From: Streptomyces sp. ITFR-21
GTDB taxonomy: Bacteria; Actinomycetota; Actinomycetes; Streptomycetales; Streptomycetaceae
DNA length: 64,000 bases
Reading direction: 5' to 3'
NCBI RefSeq assembly: GCF_031844685.1
Contig: NZ_CP134605.1
Location: 3,554,001-3,618,000, forward strand
The notes below the pieces were generated by a model that saw only the letters and a program-made list of their open reading frames with translations, was not told where the DNA came from and ran no database searches. This document shows positions 1 through 9,789 of this stretch, one piece after another. Within the stretch, counting starts at the first letter, position 1. Every line of letters begins with the position of its first letter. The translations under genes were made by a program, and so were the position numbers.

Positions 1-479
1 TTGGGCAGCGTCTCGCCGAACCAGCAGCGGGTGCGCGCGTCGGTGGCGGCGGCGAAGTTCGCCGGGTCGTCGGGGCTGACGAACCGGGTCTCGATGCCGA
101 ACCGGGCGAAGGTGTTCGCCAGCAGGTTCCAGGTGCCGCCGTACAGCTCGTTCGAGCTGACCAGGTTGTCCCCGGCCTGGCAGAGGTTGAGCAGCGCCAG
201 GCTGACCGCCGCCTGGCCGGAGGCGACCGCGAGCCCGGCGGCGGCGCCGTCGACCGCGGCCATCCGCTCTTCGAGCACGTCGTTGGTGGGGTTGTTCAGC
301 CGGGTGTAGGCGTGCCCGTCCTGGAGCAGGTCGAAGATGCCCGCCGCGGCCGCGGTGCTGGGCAGTTCGTAGGCGGCGGTCTGGAAGATGGGCGTCGTCA
401 CCGGCGGGGTGAGCCCCAGCCGGACGTGCGAACCGCCGTGCACGGCGGCCGACTCGGCCCGGCTGAAATCCTTCGGCAC
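1..479 (-). CDS. O-acetylhomoserine/O-acetylserine sulfhydrylase-like PLP enzyme (partial)
   Basis: This is the N-terminal 159 residues of a Cys/Met-metabolism PLP-dependent enzyme; the rest lies beyond the left window edge. The family makes homocysteine or cysteine from O-acetylated homoserine or serine and sulfide, using a lysine-bound pyridoxal phosphate that is not inside this fragment. Recognisable family segments are PPVTTPIFQTAAYEL, YTRLNNPTNDVLEERMAA, ASGQAAVSLALLNL and SSNELYGGTWNL. The GTG start is chosen because a perfect GGAGGA lies 5 nt upstream (485-490); an in-frame ATG at 506 overlaps the end of the desaturase gene and is less likely. The gene follows the desaturase by 13 nt, so the two are probably co-transcribed. 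A cystathionine gamma-synthase-like role cannot be excluded. Confidence 0.8.
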   Translation of the reverse strand, partial: MPKDFSRAESAAVHGGSHVRLGLTPPVTTPIFQTAAYELPSTAAAAGIFDLLQDGHAYTRLNNPTNDVLEERMAAVDGAAAGLAVASGQAAVSLALLNLCQAGDNLVSSNELYGGTWNLLANTFARFGIETRFVSPDDPANFAAATDARTRCWFGETLP

Positions 480-492
480 GGGGGTCCTCCGG

Positions 493-1590
493 TCAGGCTG
501 CGGCATCGCGTTCCTTCCGGTTCACCGCGACGGCCTCGGCCTGCGCGGGGCGGGTCATCGAGCGGACGATGGCCGACATGGCGCTCGGCTGGCCTTCGGG
601 GCCGGTGGTGAACAGCCCGCCCAACTGGCGGTCGACAGCCGCGTAACCGGGGTCGTGCAGCCGTACCCGGCGGGCCTTGTGCAGGTTGTAGAACGGCGTA
701 CGGGGGTCGAGGTGGTGTTCCAGGTGGTAGTTGTCGTTGTGGATGCCGGTGAGGAACTTCTCCCAGGTGCGGCTCTTGCGGTTGCGCGTCATGTACAGAT
801 CGATGTTCGAGTCGCGCACCAGCGGGGTGTGCTCGGACAGCTCGATGTACCAGCCGAGGATCTGGAAGCTGGTCAGATACGGCACCACCCAGAAGAGCAG
901 CAGTCCGAGCAGCCAGCCGCCGTTCCAGGCCAGGCCGACCACGGCGGCCCAGAACAGCCAGAACCCGGCCCGGTCCAGGGCGCGTTTGCGCCGCTGCACC
1001 GGGGAGGGGGAGGCCGCCTGCGCCCGGCCGCCCTCTCCCTTGAGCACGCGGTAGCGGTTGCGCACCAGGTACCGCAGGTACGCCCAGGTCTGCGAGCCCA
1101 GCAGCGGCAGGATCACCACCCGCCGTACGTAGGCGGACGTCGCGCTGCTGCGGTACGCGCCCTGCTCGATGAAGAAGCGCAGGTCGGGGTCGAGGTCGGG
1201 GCTGCCCAGCCGGGGGTGGTGGGTGTAGACGTGCGAGACCTTGTACGCGTAGTGCTGCTGGAAGATGGGGTACGCGGTCATGACCGTCCCGGCCAGCATC
1301 TGCAACCGCCGGTCGGCCACGCCCACTCCGTGCGCGCAGTCGTGCAGCAGGGTGGACAGGCCGCGCTGCCGGGCGCCGATGACGAGCGCCGCCAGCGGAT
1401 ACAGCCAGTAGGTGCCGGCGACACAGACGGCCACCGACAGCGCCATCCAGAACACGTCCTCGGCCCAGGCCAGGAACACATGCCAGTTGTCGGCCTTGTT
1501 GAGGTCCTTCAGCTGCCGCTGGACTTCTGGCGTGAACCGGTACATCCGGTAGCGGGTACCGGCGTACGCCCACTCGGTGCTGGTACTCAA
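493..1590 (-). CDS. Membrane fatty acid desaturase-type di-iron protein
   Basis: A 365-residue integral membrane protein of the fatty acid desaturase superfamily, expected to introduce a double bond or hydroxyl group into an acyl chain at the cytoplasmic membrane. The three histidine boxes that bind the di-iron centre are all present: HDCAH (about residues 83-87), HVYTHH (about 120-125) and HNDNYHLEHH near the C-terminal third. Hydrophobic segments flank these boxes. The TTG at 1590 is chosen as start because AGGAG lies 7 nt upstream (1598-1602); the reading frame is open further upstream, but that part only translates a repeat array and has no good start. It is the first gene of a probable two-gene unit with the PLP enzyme downstream. 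The exact substrate is not evident; carotenoid-ketolase-like or sphingolipid-desaturase-like roles are alternatives. Confidence 0.85.
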   Translation of the reverse strand: MSTSTEWAYAGTRYRMYRFTPEVQRQLKDLNKADNWHVFLAWAEDVFWMALSVAVCVAGTYWLYPLAALVIGARQRGLSTLLHDCAHGVGVADRRLQMLAGTVMTAYPIFQQHYAYKVSHVYTHHPRLGSPDLDPDLRFFIEQGAYRSSATSAYVRRVVILPLLGSQTWAYLRYLVRNRYRVLKGEGGRAQAASPSPVQRRKRALDRAGFWLFWAAVVGLAWNGGWLLGLLLFWVVPYLTSFQILGWYIELSEHTPLVRDSNIDLYMTRNRKSRTWEKFLTGIHNDNYHLEHHLDPRTPFYNLHKARRVRLHDPGYAAVDRQLGGLFTTGPEGQPSAMSAIVRSMTRPAQAEAVAVNRKERDAAA

Positions 1591-1705
1591 GCGACCACTC
1601 CTAGTGCGAGCGCCGTGCTCGGAAGGACCTCGGAAAGACCTGGTCCGGGAGAAGCTGCCGGGTGGCAGTGCCGAGTCTCGCCAGGGGGGTGATCGTTGGG
1701 CAACA

Positions 1706-1764
1706 CCGTTTTCGGACATCCCGTTTTCGGACATCCGTCTTTCGGACATCCTGCTTTCGGACAC
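1706..1764. repeat. Four tandem 15-bp repeats upstream of the desaturase gene
   Basis: The unit CCGTTTTCGGACATC, or close variants sharing TTTCGGACA, occurs four times in register every 15 bp. The array lies about 115 bp upstream of the desaturase start. The arrangement resembles multiple regulator-binding sites, but it could equally be an expandable low-complexity repeat. No function is shown by the sequence alone. Confidence 0.75.
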
Positions 1765-1767
1765 GCC

Positions 1768-1801
1768 GCCGCGGGCCGGCCACCGGCGGCCGGCCCGCGG
1801 C
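1768..1801 (-). terminator. Strong hairpin after the formaldehyde dehydrogenase gene
   Basis: The 14-bp arms GCCGCGGGCCGGCC and GGCCGGCCCGCGGC are perfectly complementary around a 6-nt loop, 12 nt beyond the stop codon of the minus-strand dehydrogenase. There is no T-tract, as is common in high-GC actinomycetes. It separates the dehydrogenase from the desaturase promoter region. Confidence 0.75.
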
Positions 1802-1813
1802 GGGACGACGCGC

Positions 1814-2950
<1,137 letters not shown>

Positions 2951-3547
2951 CTCGCCACTCCCTTGCCTGGGTCCTGTCCGGGCCTTGCCCGGCTTTGGTT
3001 GCCGTCCTGATCCGGTTCCTGATCCGGTTCCTGATCCGGGTCCTGATCCGGGTCCTGATCCGGGTCCGGGTTCTGATCCGGGTCCTGCCGGCGGCCTGGT
3101 CGGGTCCCGGCCGGATCCCGGGCGGGTTCCGTCCGCGGCCCGCCCGGGGCCGGCGCGGGTGCCGCCCGGCCCCTCACCGGGGCCGAACGCCACAGCAGTC
3201 CCACCGGCCCCGTCCTTGCGGGTGCCCGGCCCGATCCGGCCGAAACGTCCGGATCGTACGGTGCGGCGGCGCTGGTATGGGCAAGGTTGTCCCGCGATAC
3301 CGGGTAAGGGTTTTTGTTCGATGCAGGTGCTCCTTGCCTGCCTTTCTGGCCTCATGGGTGTCCAGAGCGGACTGTCGCCGACAGCCCGCGGGGGGCTGCG
3401 TGCCGTGTCCGGGGGGACAGGGACGCTGACCGCTCGCGCGACCTTGGGGGGACCATGGGCGGGAGACGGACGTCCGGGCTGCCGTGGCACCGGGCCGGTA
3501 CGCGGGGCCAGGGCCCCGGCCGGGCTCCGGCGCGGAGGCTGCCCGAC
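2951..3547. repeat. Non-coding stretch with 12-bp tandem repeats
   Basis: From about 3004 to 3090 the unit GATCCGGGTCCT or GATCCGGTTCCT is repeated six or seven times just upstream of the dehydrogenase start. The repeats keep an open frame on both strands, but the encoded peptides are low-complexity. The remainder is GC-rich with no convincing gene. Positions 3283-3330 are relatively AT-rich and could hold a promoter for the plus-strand remnant. Confidence 0.6.
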
Positions 3548-4611
3548 GTGACGCCCACCGCGCGTGATCCGGCCGCGCTCGCTGACTTCGTCGAGCTGCT
3601 GGCGGCCGATCCCCGGCTGGGCGTGCACCGGCCGGCGCTGGAGGAGCTGGCGGCCCCGGTGCGCTCGCGGGACGGGCTCGCGGACTGGGCGGGGACGGAC
3701 CTGGTGGCCGCGTACACCGGCCCCGGGGCGTTCGTCGCGGGTGCGGGTGCGCCGCACGGCAGTCGGCGCAGACCCTGACCGACGCGGCGCAGGAGGCCGG
3801 CGAGCGCAGCGAACTGGCCGTGCGGCACGGCGTGACCACGCTGGACGCGGCCGGCGGCGCGCTCGGACGGCTGGTGGAGTCGGCCGGTGCCGCGTTGGAG
3901 CAGGCGGGCAACGAACTCGTCGCGTCCGTGGGCCGGTTGGAGAGCACGGTCAAGGCGCTGCCCGTGGCGCTGGAGGAGTCCGCGGCCGAGGGCGCCGAGC
4001 GGATCGGCTGGGCGTACGACCAGGCCGTGCTCGCCCTCGCCACCTCGCTGCGCGAGGACGTGCAGGCCGCGTACGAGGAGGTCTCGGCGCCGATGGCCCA
4101 ACTGCTCGACCTGATCAGGGCCCGCGCCGCCGCCGAACGCGACGGCATGTACGGCGACCGCGCCGCTGAACGCGAACTGCTGGCGTCACTGGCCGAGTTG
4201 GGCAGCGGCATCCACGCCGCGGTGAGCACCATGCGGGAGGGGATGGACTCCATCGCCGACACCCTCGTGCTCGTCGGCACACCGCCCCGCGCCCCGGCGC
4301 CCTCCCCGTCCCCGCCGCCCGCGCTCCGCGTCCCGCCACCACCGCCGTCCCCTCGCCGTCGCAGACCCCCTCGCCGTCGCAGACCCCCTCGCCGTCGCAG
4401 ACCCCCTCGCCGTCGCGGACCCCCTCGCCAACCCGGACCGCCCCGCCGGGCATCGACCCGCACGGCGAGCGCTTCGACATCCGCGGCGACGCGCCCGCCC
4501 TGCTGTCGGGCTCGTCGGCCACCGCCGCCTCGCTGCGCAGCCAGGTGGGCCGGCACATCCGCGCCTACAAGGGGCGGTACGCGGCCCTGGTCATCGTCTG
4601 GGGCACCGCGG
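3548..4611 (+). pseudogene. Frameshifted coiled-coil protein gene with Pro/Ser linker
   Basis: A plausible protein is spread over three frames. The first part begins at a GTG with GGAGG 8 nt upstream and reads TPTARDPAALADFVELLA. Near 3740 the frame changes to a long alanine-rich coiled coil (ERSELAVRHGVTTLDAAGG, AAEGAERIGWAYDQAVLA). In the proline-rich stretch around 4330 it changes again to a linker built of four 18-bp repeats encoding PSPSQT. The C-terminal part reads PHGERFDIRGDAPALL and ends abruptly near 4611. I do not recognise the family. The alternating frames, each with normal codon bias, indicate at least two indels plus a 3' truncation, so it is either a decayed gene or one carrying sequence errors. 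Confidence 0.55.
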
Positions 4612-4791
4612 CGTCCGACCGCAGTGTGCGGTGCAGGCCGTCCAGCTCGACGTCGGGCCGCTCGGCACCGGTGATCTCCAGCAGCAGCTTCATCCACCCG
4701 GTCTGTCCGAACCGGCCGACAGGGGTGCGCAGTTCGGTCAAACGGCCGGCCACCGGGAATGGTTCCACCACCGGCGGCCTTGTCCCGTTGG
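4612..4791 (-). pseudogene. Short minus-strand remnant of an unidentified protein
   Basis: Between the end of the decayed coiled-coil gene and the dehydrogenase promoter, the minus strand encodes a short natural-looking segment ([39 protein letters not shown]). No good start or stop fits it. It looks like the body of a truncated gene whose ends were lost at the junction near 4612. The family was not recognised. Confidence 0.3.
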
Positions 4792-4848
4792 CCGCGGGCC
4801 GCCGCCCGCGCCGCAGGATCCGACGAGTCCTCGAGGAGAAACACCGGG

Positions 4849-5898
4849 ATGACCAGCCTTTCCGCTGTCCCCGCATACGCCGCCCCCGCGCCCAAGGCTC
4901 CGCTGGAGCGGACCACGATCGCGCGGCGCGCGGTCGGCCCGAACGACATCCTGATCGACATCAAGTACGCGGGCATCTGCCACTCCGACATCCACCAGGC
5001 CCGCGAGGGATGGGGCGAGGCCACCTTCCCGATGGTGCCGGGCCACGAGATCGCCGGCGTCGTCAGCGAGGTCGGCTCCGCCGTCAGCCGGTACGCGGTG
5101 GGCGACCACGTCGGTGTCGGCTGCTTCGTGGACTCCTGCCGGGAGTGCGAGTACTGCCGCCGGGGCCTGGAGCAGTTCTGCGAGAACGGCACCACCGCGA
5201 CGTACAACGGCTTCGACAAGAACGGCGACCCGACGTACGGCGGCTACTCGACCGCGCTGGTGGTGGACGAGAACTACGCCGTGCGCATCCCCGCCGCGCT
5301 CGGCCTGGACGTCGCGGCGCCGCTGCTGTGCGCGGGCATCACCACGTACTCGCCGCTGCGGCACTGGAAGGCGGGCCCCGGCAAGAAGGTCGCCGTCGTC
5401 GGCCTGGGCGGGCTCGGCCACATGGCGGTCAGGTTCGCGCACGAACTGGGCGCCGAGGTGACCGTGCTGAGCCAGTCGCTGCGCAAGAAGGACGACGGCC
5501 TGCGGCTGGGCGCCGACCACTACTACGCCACCAGCGACCCGGCCACCTTCACCGAACTGCGGTCGACCTTCGACCTCATCCTGTCGACCGTCTCCTCGCC
5601 GCTGCCGATGGACGCGTATCTGCGGCTGCTCACGGTGGACGGCGCGTTCGTGAACGTCGGCGCCCCCGAGGAGCCCAACTCGCTCAACATGTTCTCGCTG
5701 ATCTCCGGCCGCCGGACCCTGGCGGGCTCGCCGATCGGCGGCATAGCCGAGACCCAGGAGATGCTGGACTTCTGCGCCGAGCACGGCTTCGGCGCCGAGA
5801 TCGAGCTGATCAGCGCCGAGCAGATCAACGAGGCGTACGAGCGGGTGATCGCCAGCGACGTGCGGTACCGCTTCGTGATCGACACCTCGACGATCTGA
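4849..5898 (+). CDS. NAD(P)-dependent zinc alcohol dehydrogenase (CAD/YahK type)
   Basis: A 349-residue zinc-binding alcohol dehydrogenase of the cinnamyl-alcohol-dehydrogenase-like group, expected to reduce aldehydes with NADPH in the cytoplasm. Visible landmarks are the catalytic zinc motif [14 protein letters not shown], the [12 protein letters not shown] segment, four structural-zinc cysteines in [18 protein letters not shown], and the nucleotide-binding motif [15 protein letters not shown]. The ATG is preceded by GAGGAGAA at 4832-4839. It is convergent with the XRE regulator downstream and shows no sign of an operon. The substrate cannot be inferred. Confidence 0.9.
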   Translation: MTSLSAVPAYAAPAPKAPLERTTIARRAVGPNDILIDIKYAGICHSDIHQAREGWGEATFPMVPGHEIAGVVSEVGSAVSRYAVGDHVGVGCFVDSCRECEYCRRGLEQFCENGTTATYNGFDKNGDPTYGGYSTALVVDENYAVRIPAALGLDVAAPLLCAGITTYSPLRHWKAGPGKKVAVVGLGGLGHMAVRFAHELGAEVTVLSQSLRKKDDGLRLGADHYYATSDPATFTELRSTFDLILSTVSSPLPMDAYLRLLTVDGAFVNVGAPEEPNSLNMFSLISGRRTLAGSPIGGIAETQEMLDFCAEHGFGAEIELISAEQINEAYERVIASDVRYRFVIDTSTI

Positions 5899-6165
5899 TT
5901 CCGGCGGCCGGTACGCGGCGGGCGGCGGCCCGGCCCGGCGCGTACCGGACGGCTGCCCCGGCCCCGCCTGTCCTGCTCCCGTTCCGTCCCGAGCGTGCCG
6001 TCCCGGCCGGGGCCTGCCGGGTGGGTCGTCGCGGCGTCGCGGGCCCCGGTACGCACGCCTGCCGCGTTCCCGCCGGTCGGCGACACACGACAACGCCCCC
6101 GCCTCGGCCTCGCACGCACCGGACCCCGCTGCTTGACCAGCGGAGATCCATCCGACAGGCCCTAG

Positions 6166-7029
6166 CTAGCCGTGGCGGCGGGCGGGCGGGCGTTCCGCGA
6201 GTGCCTGGGTACCGAGCACGGCCAGGAGCGCGAGCCGTTCGGCGTCCCGCGTGCCGGGCTCGGCGGTGTAGACCATGATGCGCAGGTCGTCGGCCGTGAC
6301 GCTGAGGACGTCGCAGTCCAGCGTCACGGTACCCACCTGCGGGTGGTCGACGGTCTTGCGCGACGCTTCGTGCCGGCCCACCGCCCCCGAGTCCCACAGC
6401 TCGGCGACCCGCTCGCTGCTCGCCCGCAGCTCCGCGATCAGCCGCCGCAGCCGCTGGTCGGCCGGGTACCGGGTCGCGGTCTCCCTCAGGTCCGCGACGA
6501 GTCCCGCCTCCAACGCGCGGCGGGCCTCCGGCGTGTGCCGGACCCGGGTGCCCGGACCGAGGAGCATCCGCCACGCCGCGTTGCGCTCGTTGCCGCGCCA
6601 CCCGGACGGATCGCCCATCAGCGCCGCGTACAGCGGGTTGGCCAGCAGCAGGGTCCACGCCGCGTCGAAGACCGCGACGGGCGTCCCGGTCAGCCGGTCC
6701 AGCAGCCGCTGGACGCTCGGCGTGATACGGGCGGGCACCGTGTCCCGGCCCGGCGGCACCAGCCCCGCGACCCGGAACAGGTGCTCGCGTTCGGCCCCGG
6801 ACAGCCGCAGCGCCCGGCCCAGCGCCTCGACGACCTGCTCCGACGGGTTGGTCGCCCGGCCCTGTTCGAGCCGGGTGATGTAGTCGACCGAGATCCCGGC
6901 CAGCAGGGCCAGCTCCTCACGGCGCAGCCCGGCCGCGCGCCGATGGCCGCCGGTGGGCAGGCCGGCCGCCTCCGGAGGGACCCGGTCGCGCCAGCGCCGT
7001 ACCGTCTGTCCGAACTCCGCGGTCGCCAT
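6166..7029 (-). CDS. XRE-family regulator with MmyB-like ligand domain
   Basis: A 287-residue DNA-binding regulator. Residues of about 20-80 form a helix-turn-helix with the typical GLRREELALLAGISVDYITR recognition segment followed by RLEQGR. The rest matches the MmyB-like PAS-type ligand-binding domain seen after this helix-turn-helix in many actinomycetes (AVFDAAWTLLLANPLYAALM, TVTLDCDVLSVTADDLR). Such regulators are usually paired with an oxidoreductase; here the nearest candidate is the alcohol dehydrogenase convergent to it. The ligand is unknown. A small DUF6126-like membrane protein gene lies upstream on the same strand. Confidence 0.88.
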   Translation of the reverse strand: MATAEFGQTVRRWRDRVPPEAAGLPTGGHRRAAGLRREELALLAGISVDYITRLEQGRATNPSEQVVEALGRALRLSGAEREHLFRVAGLVPPGRDTVPARITPSVQRLLDRLTGTPVAVFDAAWTLLLANPLYAALMGDPSGWRGNERNAAWRMLLGPGTRVRHTPEARRALEAGLVADLRETATRYPADQRLRRLIAELRASSERVAELWDSGAVGRHEASRKTVDHPQVGTVTLDCDVLSVTADDLRIMVYTAEPGTRDAERLALLAVLGTQALAERPPARRHG

Positions 7030-7232
7030 ACCCCCACTGTGCACCGTCGCAGGCCGGCCGTGCCTGGTACCGGCAGTGCCAGGACGCCCGGCCCCCGGCC
7101 CGCGCCGCCGCCGGTGCGGCACCCGGGCCCCGGTCGCCGGTGCCTTCGCCCGGGACGGGTACGGCTCGGTGGGGGTGGCCCGGTGGGGGTGGCCCGGTGG
7201 CAGTGGGCGGCGGGAGTGGTCAGTGGTCGTGG

Positions 7233-7493
7233 TCAGTGGGAGTGGGCGCCCAGGTAGAACAGCAGCCACAGGAAACCGGCGAACAGGTGGCCGGCGACGA
7301 CGTAGATCAGCACCCGCAGGACCACCCCCCGCTCCTTGTACCTCTCGCTGCCCGCGCCGCGGTTGGCGGAGGCGGGCGCGGGCGCGGTGGTGGCGGCCGG
7401 CGCCGGTGGCGAGGGGGCGGTGGTGGCGGCCGGCGAGGGTGACCCGGCCGGCGGCGGAGTGGGGGCGGGCTGGGCGGCGGTGCCGTCGGTCAT
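7233..7493 (-). CDS. Small membrane protein, DUF6126-like
   Basis: An 86-residue protein with a Pro/Ala/Thr-rich N-terminal half and one C-terminal membrane helix (LIYVVAGHLFAGFLWLLFYL), preceded by the charged stretch ERYKERGVV. I associate this tail with the DUF6126 family of small Streptomyces membrane proteins, often found next to XRE regulators as here; this is from memory of the family. The ATG at 7493 or the in-frame ATG at 7508 could be used, and neither has a clear ribosome binding site. Its role is unknown. Confidence 0.65.
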   Translation of the reverse strand: MTDGTAAQPAPTPPPAGSPSPAATTAPSPPAPAATTAPAPASANRGAGSERYKERGVVLRVLIYVVAGHLFAGFLWLLFYLGAHSH

Positions 7494-7508
7494 CGGGCGG
7501 GGTCCCAT

Positions 7509-7586
7509 CGTCGGAGGGTCGCGGAGGGTCGCGGAGGGTCGCGGAGGGTCGCGGAGGGTCGCGGAGGGTCGCGGAGGTCGCGGGGA
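7509..7586. repeat. Decanucleotide tandem repeat TCGCGGAGGG
   Basis: The 10-bp unit TCGCGGAGGG is repeated about seven times without spacing, directly upstream of the small membrane protein gene. Because 10 is not a multiple of 3, copy-number change would shift any frame across it. It sits in the promoter and leader, so length variation could alter expression; that is inference. Confidence 0.85.
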
Positions 7587-7760
7587 GTGCGGCGGTCACG
7601 GGGCTCACGGGGGTCGGCGGGCGCGGCGGTCCCGCCGGGCCGAGACCCGCCACATGGTGCCGGGCCGGCATTGACCCGGGCGCCGGGGGCTCGGCGGCAG
7701 GACGAGGTCCCGGCAGCCGCCGGTCCCGTGTCCCGCCGCCGGCCGCAGCGGCGCGCCGCC

Positions 7761-8138
7761 TCACGACCGGGCCGCCGCGGGCCGCGCGGCGCGCAGCTCC
7801 GCCGGTGGTTCGCGCCGGCCGGCCGGCAGTTCGGTGAGGATGCGGCGGGCGGCCCGCATCAGGTCGGCCACGTCGCAGCCGGCCAGCGCGTAGACCACGG
7901 TGGACGCCTCGCGGGTGGCGGTGACGATGCCGGACCGGCGCAGCACCGCGAGCTGGTGGGACAGGCTGGACGACTCGACACCGGTGGCCGCCAGCAGCTC
8001 CCGTACCGGCGTCGGCCCCTCCTGCAGCAGCTCGAGTACCCGGATCCGCACCGGGTGCCCCAGCATCCGGAAGAACTCCGCCTTCGCCTCGTACAGGGGC
8101 GGCGACCCGCCGCCCGGTGCGGCCGCCCCGGGCGTCAC
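7761..8138 (-). CDS. ArsR-family transcriptional regulator
   Basis: A 125-residue winged-helix repressor of the ArsR/SmtB family. Family segments are FFRMLGHPVRIRVLELLQEG, the recognition helix ESSSLSHQLAVLRRSGIV and the wing TREASTVVYALAGCDVADLM. No ELCVCDL-type metal-binding motif is present in the recognition helix, so classical arsenic/cadmium sensing is unlikely; one cysteine (AGCDVADLM) remains. The GTG start is preceded by GGGGAGGG and overlaps the stop codon of the upstream 61-aa gene (GTGA), indicating translational coupling. A near-perfect palindrome in front of the two genes is the likely operator. Confidence 0.88.
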   Translation of the reverse strand: MTPGAAAPGGGSPPLYEAKAEFFRMLGHPVRIRVLELLQEGPTPVRELLAATGVESSSLSHQLAVLRRSGIVTATREASTVVYALAGCDVADLMRAARRILTELPAGRREPPAELRAARPAAARS

Positions 8139-8320
8139 GCACCCTCCCCGTCCGCCACCGGTTCGTCGTCGACGCCGTTCGCCCGCGCCAGCCGGAGCGC
8201 GTCGTCCAACTCGTCGGCGGCGACGGCCGCCGCGTACGCGTCCCCGGCCTCCTCGGCGGCGGCGAGCGCGGCCCGCGCCCGGCGCACCCGCTCCCGCATC
8301 ACCTCGGCGAACCCGCTCAC
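8135..8320 (-). CDS. 61-aa helical protein coupled to ArsR
   Basis: A small alanine/arginine-rich protein predicted to be one or two long helices (EVMRERVRRARAALAAAEEA, ADELDDALRLARANG). It begins with GTG at 8320 behind a good GGAGG (8326-8330) and ends inside the ArsR start codon, so the two are a translationally coupled pair. No family is recognised. A regulatory partner or anti-repressor is possible but is only inference. Confidence 0.7.
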   Translation of the reverse strand: MSGFAEVMRERVRRARAALAAAEEAGDAYAAAVAADELDDALRLARANGVDDEPVADGEGA

Positions 8321-8365
8321 CCCGACCTCCCCACCCCGTACACGTCGCCATCTTGGCAACCAATG

Positions 8366-8385
8366 AATTGAAGAACTCTTCAATT
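8366..8385. promoter_or_regulatory. ArsR operator palindrome
   Basis: The arms AATTGAAGA and TCTTCAATT flank a 2-bp centre, in an AT-rich island of otherwise GC-rich DNA, 45 bp upstream of the 61-aa/ArsR pair. Size and composition fit the ArsR-family operators typically found over the repressor's own promoter, which makes autoregulation likely. Confidence 0.8.
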
Positions 8386-8527
8386 GTACGCATGGACGGG
8401 AGCCGTCGTGCACCGGCGTACCGGGTGCGCGGCCGCCCGCGCCGCCGGTCCGGGAAACCCGGCGGCGCTCTATGAGGCCCTTCCGGCGGGCCGTACGGTG
8501 TGCGCGACGGTGACGGCGGAGGCCAGT

Positions 8528-9434
8528 GTGACAACGGAGCCGGAGACGTCGGACGAGTCCGGTCCGGATCGGCCCGCGGACCTGCTGAGCCACGGCCACG
8601 GCGACGGCCACGGCGACGGCCACGGCGGTGGCGACGGCGGTGGCCACGGCGACGGCGACGGCGGTGGCGACGGCGGTGGCCACGGCGACGGCGACGGCCA
8701 CGGCTACGGCGGTGGCGACGACCGGCCGGCGGCCGGCGGTCGGCGGATCCGCGCGGCGCCGCCCGTGGCTGTGTGCGCTCGGCGGTGTCGTCGCGGCCTC
8801 GGCCGTGTGGGCGGGCGTCCTGCCCGCCACCGGATACGGCCGCGCCACGCCCCCCGGCGTGCACGGATACCACCTCTCCGGCGGCGTGTGCGGCCGCGTG
8901 AACCTGGAACCCCTCACCGACGCGGTGACCTCCGGCGGCTTCGAGCGCAACTCCCCCCTGCTGCGCAAGGAACCGGCCCTGGACCACCTGGAGTGCGAGC
9001 CGACCTCCGAACTGCCGGCCGGCGACGGCTGGGTCACCTCGTACCTCGTCCAAATCACCGTCGACCTGCACAAGAAGACCGACCCCCGGCCCGAGTTCGT
9101 GGACGCCTACCACGAGTCGCCGGTCGCGCCGACGCCTCTGGAGACCGACGGCGGGTACTCGCTGCCCGGGTACGGCGTCACGACCAGGGCCCACCCCGGC
9201 CTCGACGACCTCGCCTCCTGCGCCACCGGCACCACCCACGAGATGCTGAGCGTCCTGCACGGCGGCGCCGTCGTCTCGATCGGGGTGGACGCCGCGAACG
9301 TGTGGGGCGGCGTCGGCAAGGCGCCGCTGAACGCCGACGGTTCGCCGAAGACGCCCGCACTCGCCGATGTCACGGGGCTGCGTACGGTGCTGCCGCAGAC
9401 CGTCCGGCACCTGATGGCCACCCTGGCGGCCTGA
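8528..9434 (+). pseudogene. His/Asp/Gly-rich exported protein, probably frameshifted
   Basis: A GTG at 8528 with GGAGG 5 nt upstream starts a protein reading TEPETSDESGPDRPADLL, then a histidine/glycine/aspartate repeat tract (HGDGHGDG units, 8590-8715). Near 8750 this frame loses coding character. The continuation lies in the next frame: a basic stretch, a membrane anchor (WLCALGGVVAASAVWAGVLP) and an extracellular domain of about 200 residues ending at 9434 (SGGVCGRVNLEPLTDAV, VDLHKKTDPRPEFVDAY). One extra base around CGGCGGATCC explains the break. If real, translation could instead begin inside the repeat at a GTG at 8628. The domain resembles unnamed Streptomyces surface proteins. The His-rich tract could bind metal. 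Confidence 0.6.
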
Positions 9435-9789
9435 CCCCCGGCCGGCTCTGGGGCCCGGCCCGGCCCGGCCGCCGGTCGGACTCCGGTGCGCTGGAGCGCG
9501 GTCCGGCCATGGAAGGCCGACGCCGCCCGCTCGGGCCGGTTTCGGACGGTCCGCCCAACCGCCGTGCCCTGAGGCGGACTTCGGCCGCCAGTTCCACTCC
9601 CGCCTTCCCAAGCGGACTTCCCGGGTGGACTCGTCGGGTGGACTTCGGCCGCACGGATCCGACTCCCGTCCGTTCGGGCCTACTTCAACCGCACCGACTT
9701 CACCTGATCCGCCCCGCGACGCCGTCCGGGCTGTGTAGCGTGCGTGCGTGACCGGGGCCGGTCCGCCGGCCGGACAGGGAGGGCGCGCG
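9435..9789. other. Intergenic DNA with repeated GGACTTC elements
   Basis: No gene is seen. The 13-mer GGACTTCGGCCGC occurs at 9576-9588 and 9640-9652, with a further GGACTTC between them. The repeats may be regulatory sites for the oxidase gene that follows; there is no direct proof. A GTG at 9748 is a less likely start for that oxidase. Confidence 0.4.

Noticed and set aside
1706-1764. CRISPR-like array
   Set aside because: The units are 15 bp with no unique spacers and no cas genes nearby. The same applies to the arrays at 7509 and 3004.
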